Assembly (NCBI RefSeq): GCF_918320885.1
Contig: NZ_OU907312.1
Coordinates: forward strand, 1,116,465 to 1,180,464
Direction of reading: 5' to 3'
From: an unidentified bacterial endosymbiont
GTDB lineage: Bacteria; Pseudomonadota; Gammaproteobacteria; Enterobacterales; G038960095
Length of the DNA stretch: 64,000 bases
Shown: positions 57,049-64,000 of the stretch, in pieces
Layout of the letters: each line of letters opens with the position of its first letter
Position numbering within the stretch: the first letter of the stretch is position 1
Position numbers and translations under genes: made by a program
The notes under the pieces: generated by a model
What the model was told of the DNA's origin: nothing
The model's input: the letters and a program-made list of their open reading frames with translations, nothing else
The model's database searches: none

Positions 57049-57082
57049 CTAATTTTTGACTCTCTGGGGTTAGGCCGTTACT

Positions 57083-57631
57083 ATGCCGCCCATTATGCAG
57101 CCAATTCCGTTACCTTCGATCGTTAATCTACGCACTGCAGTTCAGCAACAGATGCGTTATGAGGGCTATTATCCCTCAACCCTCTGGACGCGTTTAGCCA
57201 GCGCTACAGAGGGGGTGGTTAGTGAACTTCGGGCTACGATCTGTTTTACGCAGGATACGCAGCAGCGCCTAGTTGTCCACGGTGAAGCTCACGTCGAGGT
57301 TGCTTTGTTATGCCAGCGTTGTAACGACTGCTTTTTAGAGACGCTTTCTGTGAATTACTGTGTCAGCCCCGTGCTAGATGACCGGCAGGCAAAAGCACTG
57401 CCCAGTGTTTATGATCCCTGGCTAATTGATCAGTATGAGCAGGTCGATCTGATCAGTTTAATTGAAGAGGAGCTGCTACTTCGCTTACCATTGGCAGCAG
57501 TTCATCCCGACGAGGGGTGTTCAGCGGCTATTTTAGCCTATTGGAATAGCCCACTATTGCCAGTCGTGGAGCCTGTCAAGCAGGATAGCCCTTTCGGGGT
57601 GCTGTTATCTTTAAAAGAGACCAAACTTTAG
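57083..57631 (+). CDS. yceD: DUF177 protein YceD
   Basis: Conserved protein upstream of rpmF, linked to 23S rRNA metabolism in bacteria and plants. The 182 residues (E. coli 173) retain the paired Cys motif [12 protein letters not shown], near RC-type GKPF in E. coli, and the C-terminal NPF-like [13 protein letters not shown] 57083 has AGG upstream; ATG 57095 (MQPIPLPS) aligns exactly with the E. coli start and may be the real one. Confidence 0.92.
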   Translation: MPPIMQPIPLPSIVNLRTAVQQQMRYEGYYPSTLWTRLASATEGVVSELRATICFTQDTQQRLVVHGEAHVEVALLCQRCNDCFLETLSVNYCVSPVLDDRQAKALPSVYDPWLIDQYEQVDLISLIEEELLLRLPLAAVHPDEGCSAAILAYWNSPLLPVVEPVKQDSPFGVLLSLKETKL

Positions 57632-57641
57632 GAGTTTTAAC

Positions 57642-57815
57642 ATGGCCGTACAAAAAAGTCGTAAAAGTCGATCGAAGCGTGATATGCGCCGTTCTCATGA
57701 CGCGCTCACCACTGTCGCACTCTCTATTGATCCAGTTTCTGGAGAGACGCACCGTCGTCACCATGTCACTGCAGAGGGCTATTACCGCGGCCGCAAAGTG
57801 ATTGATAATCCATAA
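57642..57815 (+). CDS. rpmF: 50S ribosomal protein L32
   Basis: A 57-residue ribosomal protein, same length as E. coli. It reads [20 protein letters not shown] and ends [19 protein letters not shown] lies 6 bases before ATG 57642. It is the zinc-free type, with no Cys. plsX, which follows rpmF in E. coli, is missing and fabH comes next after 86 bases. Confidence 0.97.
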   Translation: MAVQKSRKSRSKRDMRRSHDALTTVALSIDPVSGETHRRHHVTAEGYYRGRKVIDNP

Positions 57816-57901
57816 ACTGGCCCTTTTTCGCTAATAGATAAACCGACTATCCCTTGGTGCAATAACTTCTTTATAGGGCGGATCAGAGTGGCTGAGTCCT
57901 C

Positions 57902-58852
57902 ATGCATACGACTATTTTAGGAACGGGAGGTTACTTACCCGAACAGGTCGTCACCAATAGTGATCTGGGACAGCGGGTAGAGACCTCCCATGAGTGGATT
58001 GTCTCCCGCACAGGCATCCATGAACGACGGATTGCCGCGCCGCAAGAGACCGTCACCACGATGGGTTATCAAGCGGCACAACGTGCACTGGGGAGTGCAG
58101 GTATTGCTGCAAGCCAGGTGGGGCTGCTGTTGGTGGCGACCACCTCCTCAACGCATGCTTTTCCGAGTACTGCTTGTCAAATTCAGCAATTATTGGGGAT
58201 ACAACAGGGATTTGCCTTTGATTTGGCGGCAGCCTGTGCAGGGTTTATCTATGCTTTAAGCGTTGCTGATCACTATATTCGTCAGGGTACGGTTGACTAT
58301 GCTTTGGTCATTGGTACGGATCTGCTGTCACGGACCCTCGACCCAACGGATCGCAGCACCCTGGTGATCTTTGGGGATGGGGCGGGCGCTATGTTATTAG
58401 GCGCGGCTAAGCAACCCGGGATTTTATCTACACAGTTGCATTCGGATGGGCGTTATGGCCATTTATTGAAGCTACCCTATATTGATTATCCTGCGCGCCA
58501 CCCAGCTTATTTAACGATGCAGGGCAATGAGGTTTTTAAGGTCGCCGTATTAGAATTGGCCAAATTAGTCGAGCAGACTTTAGCCGCGCATCAATTAGAT
58601 AAAAAAGCCTTGGATTGGTTGGTCCCTCATCAAGCCAATCTGCGTATTATTAAAGCGATTGCCCGTAAGTTGGAACTGGGAATGGATCGTGTTGTAGTCA
58701 CACTGGATCGGCATGGCAACACTTCAGCGGCTTCTGTGCCGGCTGCTTTTGATGAGGCTGTACGGGATGGCCGGATACAACGGGGCCAGTTGGTGCTGCT
58801 GGAAGCATTTGGTGGCGGGTTCACTTGGGGCTCAGCCTTAGTGCGTTTTTAA
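57902..58852 (+). CDS. fabH: 3-oxoacyl-ACP synthase III FabH
   Basis: Starts fatty acid synthesis by condensing acetyl-CoA with malonyl-ACP. The 316 residues (E. coli 317) carry the Cys in [11 protein letters not shown], His in [11 protein letters not shown] and Asn in [21 protein letters not shown] and [10 protein letters not shown] are also conserved. It is followed by fabD after 11 bases. Confidence 0.97.
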   Translation: MHTTILGTGGYLPEQVVTNSDLGQRVETSHEWIVSRTGIHERRIAAPQETVTTMGYQAAQRALGSAGIAASQVGLLLVATTSSTHAFPSTACQIQQLLGIQQGFAFDLAAACAGFIYALSVADHYIRQGTVDYALVIGTDLLSRTLDPTDRSTLVIFGDGAGAMLLGAAKQPGILSTQLHSDGRYGHLLKLPYIDYPARHPAYLTMQGNEVFKVAVLELAKLVEQTLAAHQLDKKALDWLVPHQANLRIIKAIARKLELGMDRVVVTLDRHGNTSAASVPAAFDEAVRDGRIQRGQLVLLEAFGGGFTWGSALVRF

Positions 58853-58863
58853 GTGCCAGCACG

Positions 58864-59808
58864 ATGATACAGCAACCGCTTGCTCTCATGTTCCCTGGAC
58901 AGGGCTCTCAGTCTGTGGGGATGCTGGCAGAGTATGCTGAAAACTTTCCTATCATCTTGGAAACTTTTCAGCAGGCCTCATCAGTGCTGGGCTATGATTT
59001 ATGGCAGCGGGTACAGCAGGGGCCTAGTGCTTTATTAAACCAAACGGCCTGTGCGCAACCTGCCTTATTGACGGCTTCAGTAGCGCTATGGCGGCTATGG
59101 CAGCAACAGTACCGCCTCGTGCCAACGCTGGCAGCGGGTCATAGCTTAGGAGAGTATTCTGCCTTAGTCTGTGCTGGGGCAGTGGCCTTAGAGGATGCAG
59201 TCTGGCTAGTCGAACAACGTGGCCGTCTGATGCAAGCAGCACAGCCAGAAGGTGAAGGCGCTATGGTGGCGGTGCTGGGATTAACTGAAGCCCAGGTTGG
59301 TGATGCCTGCGCGCGGGCCGCCCAAGGTGAGGTCGTTGCAGCGGCTAATTTTAATGCCCCTGGGCAGGTGGTGATTGCTGGCAATCATACAGCGGTCGAA
59401 CGGGCCATGGACTACTGCAGAGCTCTGGGTGCCAAACGCCTGGTTCCTTTAGCTGTCACGGTTCCAGCCCATTGTGCTTTAATGAAACCGGTTGCCACGG
59501 AGTTTGCACTGCTACTGGATGCTGTCACCTTTCAGTCACCACAGTGGCCGGTGGTCAATAATGTGGATGTACAGGTACAGACTGAACCTTTGGCTATCAA
59601 AGAGGCTTTGATCCGTCAACTCTACTCACCAGTGCGCTGGTATGAAACGTTGCTGTATTGGAGCGAACAAGGCATCCAGCAGCTCTTTGAATTAGGGCCT
59701 GGCAGTGTCCTCACGGGGCTTGCTGCCCGAACCCTAAAGGGGATCTCAGCGAGGGTATTTCAGCCTACCAGACAGTGTGATGATGGTTATGAACGACAAA
59801 ACAGATAG
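58864..59808 (+). CDS. fabD: Malonyl-CoA-ACP transacylase FabD
   Basis: Loads malonyl groups on ACP. The 314 residues (E. coli 309) show MFPGQGSQSVGML, the Ser in AGHSLGEYSALVC and the His in VPAHCALMKPV. ATG 58864 aligns with the E. coli start. Its 3' end overlaps the start of fabG by about 20-30 bases. Confidence 0.96.
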   Translation: MIQQPLALMFPGQGSQSVGMLAEYAENFPIILETFQQASSVLGYDLWQRVQQGPSALLNQTACAQPALLTASVALWRLWQQQYRLVPTLAAGHSLGEYSALVCAGAVALEDAVWLVEQRGRLMQAAQPEGEGAMVAVLGLTEAQVGDACARAAQGEVVAAANFNAPGQVVIAGNHTAVERAMDYCRALGAKRLVPLAVTVPAHCALMKPVATEFALLLDAVTFQSPQWPVVNNVDVQVQTEPLAIKEALIRQLYSPVRWYETLLYWSEQGIQQLFELGPGSVLTGLAARTLKGISARVFQPTRQCDDGYERQNR

Positions 59809-60550
59809 GACAACCCTGGCGTTAAGTGGCCAGATTGCCTTAGTCACCGGTGCCACTCGTGGGATTGGACGGGCTATTGCAGCCCTGTTGGCGGCTCAAG
59901 GGGCAACTGTCATTGGTACCGCAACCAGTGAAAGCGGGGTCGCCGCCATTGATGATACTGTGAAAGGTCAAGGGCGTGGTCTGCAGTTAGAGGTGACTGA
60001 CAAAGCCGCTATTGAGCAAGTAGTACAAGCGATCCGTCAGGAATTTGGTGACATCACTATTTTGGTGAATAATGCGGGGATCTGTCGTGATGCCTTACTG
60101 ATGAGGCAGCCCATCGAAGCGTTGGAGCAGGTACTATCGGTTAATTTAGTCGCGCCGATTCTTTTATCAAAAGCGGTGCTAGGGCTTATGGTTAAAAAGC
60201 GCTATGGGCGTATTATTAACGTGGGATCAGTGGTGGGTAGTACCGGCAATAGTGGCCAGACTAATTATACGGCTGCTAAGGCTGGGCTGATAGGGTTTAG
60301 TAAATCCCTGGCTCGTGAGGTAGCACTGCGTGGCATCACTGTGAATGTGGTTGCTCCGGGTTTTATTGATACGGATATGGCTCAGGCTTTAAGTGAAGAG
60401 AGACAGCAACACATCATCAATCGGGTGCCAGTCGGCCGTTTAGGGCATGCTAAAGAGGTTGCTTATGCGGTGGCTTTCTTAGCTTCGCAACAGGCAGCTT
60501 ATATCACAGGAGAAACGTTACATGTTAATGGTGGTCTGCATATGGTTTAA
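59780..60550 (+). CDS. fabG: 3-oxoacyl-ACP reductase FabG
   Basis: NADPH-dependent short-chain reductase of fatty acid elongation. The cofactor motif TGATRGIG, NNAG, the Ser in GSVVGSTGNSG and the catalytic YTAAK are present, ending YITGETLHVNGGLHMV. Starts at 59777, 59780, 59783 and 59789 are in frame; none has a clear ribosome-binding site and all lie in the end of fabD, so translation is probably coupled. From 59780 it is 256 residues, 12 longer than E. coli, because of an N-terminal extension. Confidence 0.95.
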   Translation: MMVMNDKTDRTTLALSGQIALVTGATRGIGRAIAALLAAQGATVIGTATSESGVAAIDDTVKGQGRGLQLEVTDKAAIEQVVQAIRQEFGDITILVNNAGICRDALLMRQPIEALEQVLSVNLVAPILLSKAVLGLMVKKRYGRIINVGSVVGSTGNSGQTNYTAAKAGLIGFSKSLAREVALRGITVNVVAPGFIDTDMAQALSEERQQHIINRVPVGRLGHAKEVAYAVAFLASQQAAYITGETLHVNGGLHMV

Positions 60551-60709
60551 TTGAGAAGCCAGGTTGTAATTTAGCGTATGTTAAGGAAAATTCTAAATTT
60601 GTGGTAACAGCAGGGGTTAGTGAAAGCTAATTCGGTTGAAACTTCTTTAATATTGAATACACTACGAAAATCGTCGCGCAAGCGAATTTTGATAGGAAAA
60701 TTTAAGAGT

Positions 60710-60961
60710 ATGAGCACTATCGAAGAACGCGTTAAAAAAATTATTATTGAGCAACTAGGTGTTAAAGAGGATGAGGTTAAGTTAGAAGCCTCTTTTGTTG
60801 AAGATTTAGGGGCAGATTCTCTAGATACTGTTGAGCTGGTGATGGCTTTGGAAGAGGAATTTGATACTGAAATTCCCGACGATAAGGCTGAAAAAATTAC
60901 CACCGTTCAGGCGGCTATCGATTACATTAAGGCCCATTCTTCTCAAGAAGAGGTCTCCTGA
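60710..60961 (+). CDS. acpP: Acyl carrier protein
   Basis: Carries growing acyl chains on a phosphopantetheine at the Ser in [20 protein letters not shown]. The 83 residues (E. coli 78) begin [20 protein letters not shown] 60710 follows AAGAG; the frame opens far upstream but that part is not protein-like. fabF, normally next, is missing. A terminator follows. Confidence 0.98.
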   Translation: MSTIEERVKKIIIEQLGVKEDEVKLEASFVEDLGADSLDTVELVMALEEEFDTEIPDDKAEKITTVQAAIDYIKAHSSQEEVS

Positions 60962-61061
60962 ATCTACCTCAGCCAACGGCAGGTGATTGGGAGAGCAGAT
61001 TGAGTGATTTCCCAAACAGACTGAGAAGCTGTTTTGGGGATCTCAATACTGAGGACTATTT

Positions 61062-61092
61062 TTAGGTGGCGTTTAGGCCACCTAACCTTTTT
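61062..61092 (+). terminator. Rho-independent terminator after acpP
   Basis: TTAGGTGGC (61062-61070) pairs with GCCACCTAA (61077-61085) around a six-base loop, followed by CCTTTTTG. It separates acpP from mltG. Confidence 0.85.
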
Positions 61093-61193
61093 GTCTTACA
61101 GAATTTTATTTCATAATAGATTAAGTGCTATGATGAGGGCTAGATCTCCCAGGAGGTCGCGTGGTGAATAGTTAAAAAAAGGTTAACGGGTCT

Positions 61194-62213
61194 ATGCGGT
61201 TACCTTCTAAATGGCGTGGCGGCTTATTCATATCGATGCTTATCGTAGCAGGATGGCTTGGTTATAGAGAGCTTATGGGGTGTGTTGAGTCTCCATTACC
61301 CTTAACGGCGCCACACCCGATCACGGTTGTTGCCGGCAGCGGTCGACAGCAGGTGCTTCAGTTACTACAAGAGCAGCAATGGGTCAAACGGCCGACCGCG
61401 CTGCGTTGGTTCTGGCGTTTTCATCCCAAGCTGGCACAATTTAAAGCGGGCACTTACCGGGTGCTTCCAGGCATGAGTCTGCGGGGGTTGTTACAGCAAT
61501 TTCAACAGGGAACGGTTGCTCAATTTAGCATCCGTTTTGTTGAGGGTAGTCGTTACCAACAGTGGTGCCAGATCCTCAATACAGCCCCCTATCTGCAGCA
61601 TACTTTACTCGATCAGCCTGCGGAAGCAGCAGCTGAGCTGCTGGGATTAGCTCACTCGCACATTGAAGGATGGCTGTTCCCTGACACCTATTACTATACT
61701 GCTGGAACCTCTGATGTAGAACTACTACGCCGTGCCCACCAACGAATGCAGGAGCAGTTGGCTGCTGTTTGGGAAAAACGCCATCCCCAACACCCCTTAA
61801 AAACACCTTATGAGCTGTTAATCTTAGCTTCAATCATTGAAAAAGAGACAGCAGTGGCCACTGAACGTCCTACAGTCGCTTCAGTCTTCATCAATCGGCT
61901 CCGCCGAGGGATGCGGTTACAGGCTTGTCCGACGGTGATCTACGGCCTTAGCGCACCCTATACGGGATCCTTGACCTATGCAATGACGCGCCAAGCCCAT
62001 CGTTATAATACCTACCGTGTTCCTGGCTTGCCGCCCACCCCGATCGCCATGCCAGGAAGAGCGGCCTTGGAGGCCGCAGCACGACCTGCAGAGACCCCCT
62101 ATCTCTACTTTGTGGCTAACCAGGAGGGAGGCCATACGTTTAACCACGATTTTGCAGCACACCGTCAAGCGACCCGGAACTTTCAGCTCTCAAAGCCACT
62201 GGTTACCCGATGA
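61194..62213 (+). CDS. mltG: Endolytic murein transglycosylase MltG
   Basis: Inner-membrane lytic transglycosylase that cuts nascent glycan strands and probably sets their length. The 339 residues (E. coli 340) have an N-terminal anchor (about 9-24), a LysM-like region, and the YceG core with [10 protein letters not shown], the catalytic Glu in [16 protein letters not shown], and [14 protein letters not shown]-type [11 protein letters not shown]. pabC, its usual upstream neighbour, is absent. It shares ATGA with tmk. Confidence 0.95.
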   Translation: MRLPSKWRGGLFISMLIVAGWLGYRELMGCVESPLPLTAPHPITVVAGSGRQQVLQLLQEQQWVKRPTALRWFWRFHPKLAQFKAGTYRVLPGMSLRGLLQQFQQGTVAQFSIRFVEGSRYQQWCQILNTAPYLQHTLLDQPAEAAAELLGLAHSHIEGWLFPDTYYYTAGTSDVELLRRAHQRMQEQLAAVWEKRHPQHPLKTPYELLILASIIEKETAVATERPTVASVFINRLRRGMRLQACPTVIYGLSAPYTGSLTYAMTRQAHRYNTYRVPGLPPTPIAMPGRAALEAAARPAETPYLYFVANQEGGHTFNHDFAAHRQATRNFQLSKPLVTR

Positions 62214-62842
62214 AACTAGGGCGATTTATTGTTATTGAGGGTTTAGAGGGTGCTGGAAAATCCACGGTCTGTGGCCTGGTTGCCACGGCATTAACCCAAG
62301 CGGGTATCTCAGAGGTGTTACAAACCCGTGAACCGGGTGGTACCCAACTGGGGGAGCAGTTACGCCTCTTGATTCAGCAGGGGCTTCCAGATGAACCGCT
62401 ACAAGCTACCGCAGAGTTATTACTACTGTACGCTGCCCGTGCACAGTTGGTTGAACAGGTGATCAAACCGGCCCTAGCTCGAGGGGCTTGGGTGGTTGGC
62501 GATCGTCATGATCTCTCCACGCAGGCTTACCAAGGCGGAGGTCGTGGGATAGCCGAACAGGTATTAAATAGCTTACGGGATGCGGTTTTAGGACCTTTTC
62601 GACCAGATTTGACGCTGTACCTCGATATCAGCCCAGCGAAGGGATTACAACGGGTGGCGCAGCGTGGGTCTTTCGATAGGATGGAGCAGGAATCATTACT
62701 TTTTTTCCAGCGTGTCCGGGCACGTTACTTAGCCTTAGCTACCGATGATCCCCAGATTGTGATTGTGTCGGCAGAGCATTCTAGAGCGCAGATCGCGCAA
62801 CAGATACAACAGATAATCACTACTTGGTTATCGCGGAACTAG
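62210..62842 (+). CDS. tmk: Thymidylate kinase
   Basis: Phosphorylates dTMP to dTDP. The 210 residues (E. coli 213) contain the P-loop [26 protein letters not shown], the DR-type motif [18 protein letters not shown] and [15 protein letters not shown]. It overlaps mltG by 4 bases, indicating coupling, and holB follows after 9 bases. Confidence 0.96.
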   Translation: MKLGRFIVIEGLEGAGKSTVCGLVATALTQAGISEVLQTREPGGTQLGEQLRLLIQQGLPDEPLQATAELLLLYAARAQLVEQVIKPALARGAWVVGDRHDLSTQAYQGGGRGIAEQVLNSLRDAVLGPFRPDLTLYLDISPAKGLQRVAQRGSFDRMEQESLLFFQRVRARYLALATDDPQIVIVSAEHSRAQIAQQIQQIITTWLSRN

Positions 62843-62851
62843 GGTCAACAG

Positions 62852-63850
62852 ATGCTGGATTATCCTTGGTTAACCCCGCTGTATGACCATTTAGTACAAC
62901 AACATCAGCAAGCACGCGGTCATCATGCACAGCTGATCATGACACCTCCAGGGTGCGGTAGCGAGCGACTACTCGCTCGTGTGGCACAATGGTTGCTGTG
63001 TCAACAGCGGCAGGCGGAACAGCCCTGTAGCCACTGCCACGCCTGCACCTTAATGGCCGTTCACCATCATCCTGATTACCATCTTATTCGCCTGGAATCA
63101 GGGAAGCAGCAGCTTACGATAGAGCAGATCCGGACGGTATTACCGTCGATTTATCAACGTGCCCAGCAGGGTGGTGCCAAGGTGATTGGGTTACTGGACA
63201 GCGAGCGTTTGAGCGAATCGGCGGCTAATGCACTCTTAAAAGCCTTAGAAGAACCGCCACCGGCGACCTATTTTTTGCTGGTGTGTCGTACAGGAGCCAC
63301 GTTACCGATCACACTACGGAGTCGCTGCCAGCATTGGTCCCTAGACACTCCCGCCTTACCAGAAGCCATAGCGTGGTTACAGAGCCAAGATCCTACGGTA
63401 ATGGCCTCCCAAGCCACTACAGCACTGCACTTGAGTTTGGGTGCCCCCTTGGCAGCCTTGGCATTGCTCAAAGCAGGGGGATTACAGCAGTATACCGCTT
63501 TACTACAGGATCTACAGCGTGCGCTGCAACAGCGTGATTTACTGCTGGTGCTGCCTCATCTTGATCACAACAACGTTCACTCTGCCCTGTATTGGCTAGC
63601 CACCGTATGGCTAGCGGCTCTCAAACAGCAGTGGCAGGTAGCTGATGTCAGGCAAGCTTGTGAGCAGCGGCAGCTGCTCTCTACATTAGCCACCACCTTT
63701 ACCCCTGAGCAATTACAGGCCTGTTGCCAGCGTACCTTACGCTGTCGTCACACTTTGTTGATCCTGCCTAGTGTCAACCAGACCCTGCTGTTGACGGAGC
63801 TACTCTGTCGACAGCAGGAGGTACTCTACTCTCCTTATCACCGTCAATAA
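62852..63850 (+). CDS. holB: DNA polymerase III delta' subunit
   Basis: Clamp-loader subunit. The 332 residues (E. coli 334) have a zinc module CSHCHACTLMAVHHHPDY, the sensor-type SESAANALLKALEEPPP and the arginine-finger region TLRSRCQHWSL. The Walker A is degenerate (PPGCGSERLL), as expected for delta'. The C-terminal collar domain is present. Confidence 0.95.
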   Translation: MLDYPWLTPLYDHLVQQHQQARGHHAQLIMTPPGCGSERLLARVAQWLLCQQRQAEQPCSHCHACTLMAVHHHPDYHLIRLESGKQQLTIEQIRTVLPSIYQRAQQGGAKVIGLLDSERLSESAANALLKALEEPPPATYFLLVCRTGATLPITLRSRCQHWSLDTPALPEAIAWLQSQDPTVMASQATTALHLSLGAPLAALALLKAGGLQQYTALLQDLQRALQQRDLLLVLPHLDHNNVHSALYWLATVWLAALKQQWQVADVRQACEQRQLLSTLATTFTPEQLQACCQRTLRCRHTLLILPSVNQTLLLTELLCRQQEVLYSPYHRQ

Positions 63851-63860
63851 AAGGCTGTTT

Positions 63861-64000
63861 ATGTTATTAGTGGACTCTCATTGCCACTTAGATTGCTTAG
63901 ATTATCAAACGATACATCGGGATCTTGCTGACGTCGTGGCCAAAGCCCAGGCACGAAGGGTAGGGCATCTGTTGTCGGTCGCCACCACGCTGGAGGGCTT
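63861..64000 (+). CDS. ycfH: TatD-family metal-dependent hydrolase YcfH (partial)
   Basis: Start of a TatD-type hydrolase; the first 46 codons are in the window. It reads MLLVDSHCHLDCLDYQTIHR, with the metal-binding HCH motif, then SVATTLEG. The order holB-ycfH is that of E. coli. The rest lies beyond 64000. Confidence 0.93.
   Translation, partial: MLLVDSHCHLDCLDYQTIHRDLADVVAKAQARRVGHLLSVATTLEG

Overview
The window reads as a chromosome segment of a gammaproteobacterium of the Enterobacterales. Nearly every housekeeping protein aligns end to end with its E. coli counterpart, and several E. coli gene neighbourhoods survive: rpsO-pnp-deaD, znuBC/znuA-mepM-lpxM/pykA, dapA-bamC-purC with bcp nearby, xseB-ispA-dxs, the isc cluster, and rne/rluC-yceD-rpmF-fab-mltG-tmk-holB-tatD. 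Between these blocks the order is shuffled. Expected genes are missing (pyrI, nlpI, plsX, fabF, pabC, gcvR), several genes are shortened or broken (hscA, bamC, bepA, lpxM), and remnants of at least five transposon families are present. Together with an OTU-type deubiquitinase-like protein and a GH18-like protein, this suggests a host-associated, probably insect-associated, symbiont in an intermediate stage of genome reduction. The species cannot be named from the sequence alone.

Layout: 1-4.8 kb holds potB/potA, a small membrane protein, pepB and trmJ. 4.9-8.4 kb is a mobile island: an IS481-like remnant, an intact GNAT toxin/antitoxin pair with a clear promoter-operator, an IS66 tail, and an IS1-family element split by a complete IS3-family element with a 3-bp target duplication. 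8.6-13.2 kb holds rpsO, pnp and deaD. 13.6-14.4 kb carries an unrecognised protein with a duplicated translation start. 14.4-22.5 kb holds zinc uptake, cell-wall and lipid A genes, pykA, pyrB and rplY. 22.7-24.1 kb has a transposase tail, an Rpn-family nuclease and tRNA-Pro. 24.1-31.2 kb holds purC-bamC-dapA, bcp, perM, bepA (one amber codon) and xseA. 31.2-31.9 kb is a GH18-like gene with a homopolymer frameshift, flanked by an IS1 scrap. 31.9-44.9 kb holds macAB, trhP, rdgC, mrp, dcd, gpmA, rnt, tRNA-Phe, a carbonic anhydrase and dxs-ispA-xseB. 45-50.3 kb is the isc operon behind an IscR operator. 50.4-51.4 kb is the OTU gene. 51.4-64 kb holds phrB, rne and the fatty acid/cell envelope/replication cluster, ending inside tatD.

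How they work together: the retained core covers RNA turnover and modification (RNase E, PNPase, DeaD, RNase T, TrmJ, TrhP, RluC), Fe-S assembly, isoprenoid precursors, fatty acid initiation, purine and pyrimidine steps, and zinc and polyamine uptake. The non-core genes are the most interesting: the OTU protein with UIM-like repeats, the GH18-like protein, the orphan at 13.6 kb, the toxin/antitoxin pair and the Rpn nuclease. All are bordered by mobile-element debris or by breaks in conserved gene order.
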